Shown here: positions 62,623 through 64,000 of the stretch, in pieces
Numbering within the stretch: the first letter of the stretch is position 1
Layout: every line of letters begins with the position of its first letter
NCBI RefSeq assembly: GCF_006569185.2
Contig: NZ_VIGC02000029.1
Coordinates: 1-64,000 of the forward strand
Direction: 5' to 3'
DNA from: Litorilinea aerophila
Lineage (GTDB): Bacteria; Chloroflexota; Anaerolineae; Caldilineales; Caldilineaceae
Length of the DNA stretch: 64,000 bases
Made by a program: the position numbers and the translations under genes
Notes under the pieces: generated by a model
What the model was told of the DNA's origin: nothing
The model's input: the letters and a program-made list of their open reading frames with translations, nothing else
Databases searched by the model: none

Positions 62623-64000
62623 TCAGCGCCACAGCACCACGTCTTTGATCTGGATCTTGTCGTAGCCGAAGCCCGGCGCCTGGATCAGGGGAGGGGCGTG
62701 GGTGATGGTCACGCGGATTTCGTTGGGGCCTGGACGCAGCCAGTCGGCCGGGACGGACCAGGTGTGGGAGACCCAACTTTTGCTGAAATCCTCCAGGGGG
62801 ATGGCTTCGGGCAAGGGGCGCCCGTTCACCCACACCCGGTTGGAGCCGAAGTTGCTCTGCATGATGCGCAGGGTAAGCTGCCAGCTCCCTTCGCCGGGAT
62901 CGTGCAGGTAGACGATGCCCCGCCACACAGGGCTGGGATTGCGGGCCCGGTGTAGGGGCACCCAGGGGGCAGGCAGGGGGTTATCGCCCAGGTGAATGAT
63001 GGCATCTTCGGCCAGCACCTGATAGCGCTCCGGGGACAGCGTGGGGCTGGCCCCGGCAGGGACAGGCTGGCCGACGCTCCGCCCCTGGGCGGCCATGTAG
63101 CCCTGCAGCGCCCGATAGGCCGGCCGCGGGGTGCCATCCTCCGCCAGGAGGCTGTAGCCACCCCAATCCGGACTACTTTCGCCGCCCAGGTTCCAGACGG
63201 TCACCAGGCCCACCCACGGCCACTCCCGGCGGATGCGTTCCAGCGCGCCCACGAGGTAGTCGGCCTGCTCCCTGGGCGTCACCTCCTGCCAGGCGGAATG
63301 TTCGTTGCCCCGTACGGTCCAGCCCATCTCGGTGATCCAGGCCGGCTTCTGGCCGTCCCCGAAGCGGAGCATGATCTCCCGCAGGTCCTGGATGCGGGCC
63401 AGGTTCAGCCCGTCGTGGGCGCCCCGGGGATCATCGGGTGGGTAGCCAAAGCCGTAGGCATGGACGCCCAGCACGTCGAAATAGTCCGCCGCGCCGTGGG
63501 CGTACATGGCCTCCAGAAAGAGGCGGTCGTCCAGCGCCGTCTCGTTGCGGGTGTTGGTGGGCGCCAGGCCGGCGCTGACCACCAGGGCGTCGGGGTCTGT
63601 CTCCTTGACGGCCCGATAGCCAACCTGGAGCAGCTCTACGTAGGCGGCCGGATCCGGGGGCAGGCCCGACCACTCGTCGGCCAGGTTGGGCTCGTTCCAG
63701 ATGATGTACGCGGCGACCCGCCCTTTGTAGCGTCCAACGACCGTGCGCACCCACCGGTCGTACTGGACCAGGTCCACCGGTGGGCGGCCCGCTTCCAGTG
63801 GCCGGGCATTGGCCCAGGCCGGATGCTTGTCCAGGCGTATTACCAGGTTCAGGCCATAATACTCGGCGCCGGCCACCGCCTCGTCTGCCGGCTGCCAGAT
63901 GAACTGCCCCCGGGTCGACTCAATCTCCCACCAGGCGAAGAGTTGCACCACCGTATCCACCCCGGTTGCCCGCACCAGGGGCAGGGTCCGCTCGTCGGCC
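62623..64000 (-). CDS. Clan-A glycoside hydrolase with C-terminal beta-sandwich (5' end beyond window)
   Basis: At least 459 residues; the frame continues past the right edge, so the true start is not visible. The TIM-barrel enzyme shows the acid/base Glu in AAYIIWNEPNLADEW and the nucleophile Glu in KPAWITEMGWTVRGN, the clan GH-A arrangement at the ends of strands 4 and 7 (GH5/GH39-like). VVQLFAWWEIESTRGQFIWQ, at the visible start, is the barrel's early strand. Residues after ~330 (WQLTLRIMQSNFGSNRVWVN, PNEIRVTITHAPPL) form a beta-sandwich of the carbohydrate-binding type. Probably extracellular, acting on plant or microbial glycans; substrate undefined. Confidence 0.85.
   Translation of the reverse strand, partial: ADERTLPLVRATGVDTVVQLFAWWEIESTRGQFIWQPADEAVAGAEYYGLNLVIRLDKHPAWANARPLEAGRPPVDLVQYDRWVRTVVGRYKGRVAAYIIWNEPNLADEWSGLPPDPAAYVELLQVGYRAVKETDPDALVVSAGLAPTNTRNETALDDRLFLEAMYAHGAADYFDVLGVHAYGFGYPPDDPRGAHDGLNLARIQDLREIMLRFGDGQKPAWITEMGWTVRGNEHSAWQEVTPREQADYLVGALERIRREWPWVGLVTVWNLGGESSPDWGGYSLLAEDGTPRPAYRALQGYMAAQGRSVGQPVPAGASPTLSPERYQVLAEDAIIHLGDNPLPAPWVPLHRARNPSPVWRGIVYLHDPGEGSWQLTLRIMQSNFGSNRVWVNGRPLPEAIPLEDFSKSWVSHTWSVPADWLRPGPNEIRVTITHAPPLIQAPGFGYDKIQIKDVVLWR

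Overview
This window is GC-rich, densely coded bacterial chromosome. The best guess is a Chloroflexota (Anaerolineae/Caldilineae-like) genome. That guess rests on an uninterrupted type I-D CRISPR-Cas locus next to a WYL regulator, a very large SARP/AAA/TPR regulator, multidomain secreted proteins whose C-termini share a Y/F-L-P-x-V motif, and the absence of any outer-membrane barrel on a YadA-like protein. No rRNA or tRNA gene was seen, so the assignment is inference.

Layout. Positions 1-430 hold 2.5 copies of a ~170-bp tandem intergenic repeat with two hairpins per copy. Then come pepT (peptidase T), a secreted PQQ-propeller protein, and a minus-strand MarR regulator with an MFS exporter. 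From 6957 to 33317 lies the main feature: a WYL regulator, then cas10d-csc2-csc1-cas3-cas6-cas4-cas1-cas2 (type I-D), a leader of about 330 bp, and a CRISPR array of 199 repeats (198 spacers by manual count) spanning 14.55 kb. uvrC starts only 62 bp after the last, truncated repeat.

35398-45577 holds a membrane protein with three cNMP-like and two bacterial PH domains, a metallophosphoesterase, a secreted beta-helix protein, a SARP-type regulator, an AbrB/Doc toxin-antitoxin pair and an NmrA-like reductase. 45639-52890 is a run of secreted proteins: a 1345-aa subtilase, a cupredoxin and a YadA-head-like repeat protein. 53180-57740 (minus strand) is an acetoin-dehydrogenase-type operon acoX-acoA-acoB-acoC. 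58054-58515 is a decayed ribbon-helix-helix/VapC toxin-antitoxin locus with an intact palindromic promoter. 58867-62555 (minus strand) is an ABC importer of the NMT1/ThiXYZ type, headed by an unusual IclR-PNPOx fusion regulator. A partial clan-A glycoside hydrolase runs off the right edge.

How the parts work together. In type I-D the HD nuclease sits in Cas10d and Cas3 supplies only the helicase, and both features are visible here. Cas6 would process the array transcript, Csc1/Csc2/Cas10d would form the surveillance complex, and Cas1-Cas2-Cas4 add spacers at the leader. The array records repeated contact with related invaders. One protospacer was captured twice with the same 5' boundary but different length, and another spacer pair differs mostly at third codon positions, as expected for homologous genes of diverged phages. 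I saw no clearly new multi-gene defence system. The most novel-looking signals are the shared C-terminal motif of the secreted proteins, the two-hairpin GTAGGT/ACCTAC element, the IclR-PNPOx fusion, the repeat tract that forms the end of cas6, and the spacer relationships.
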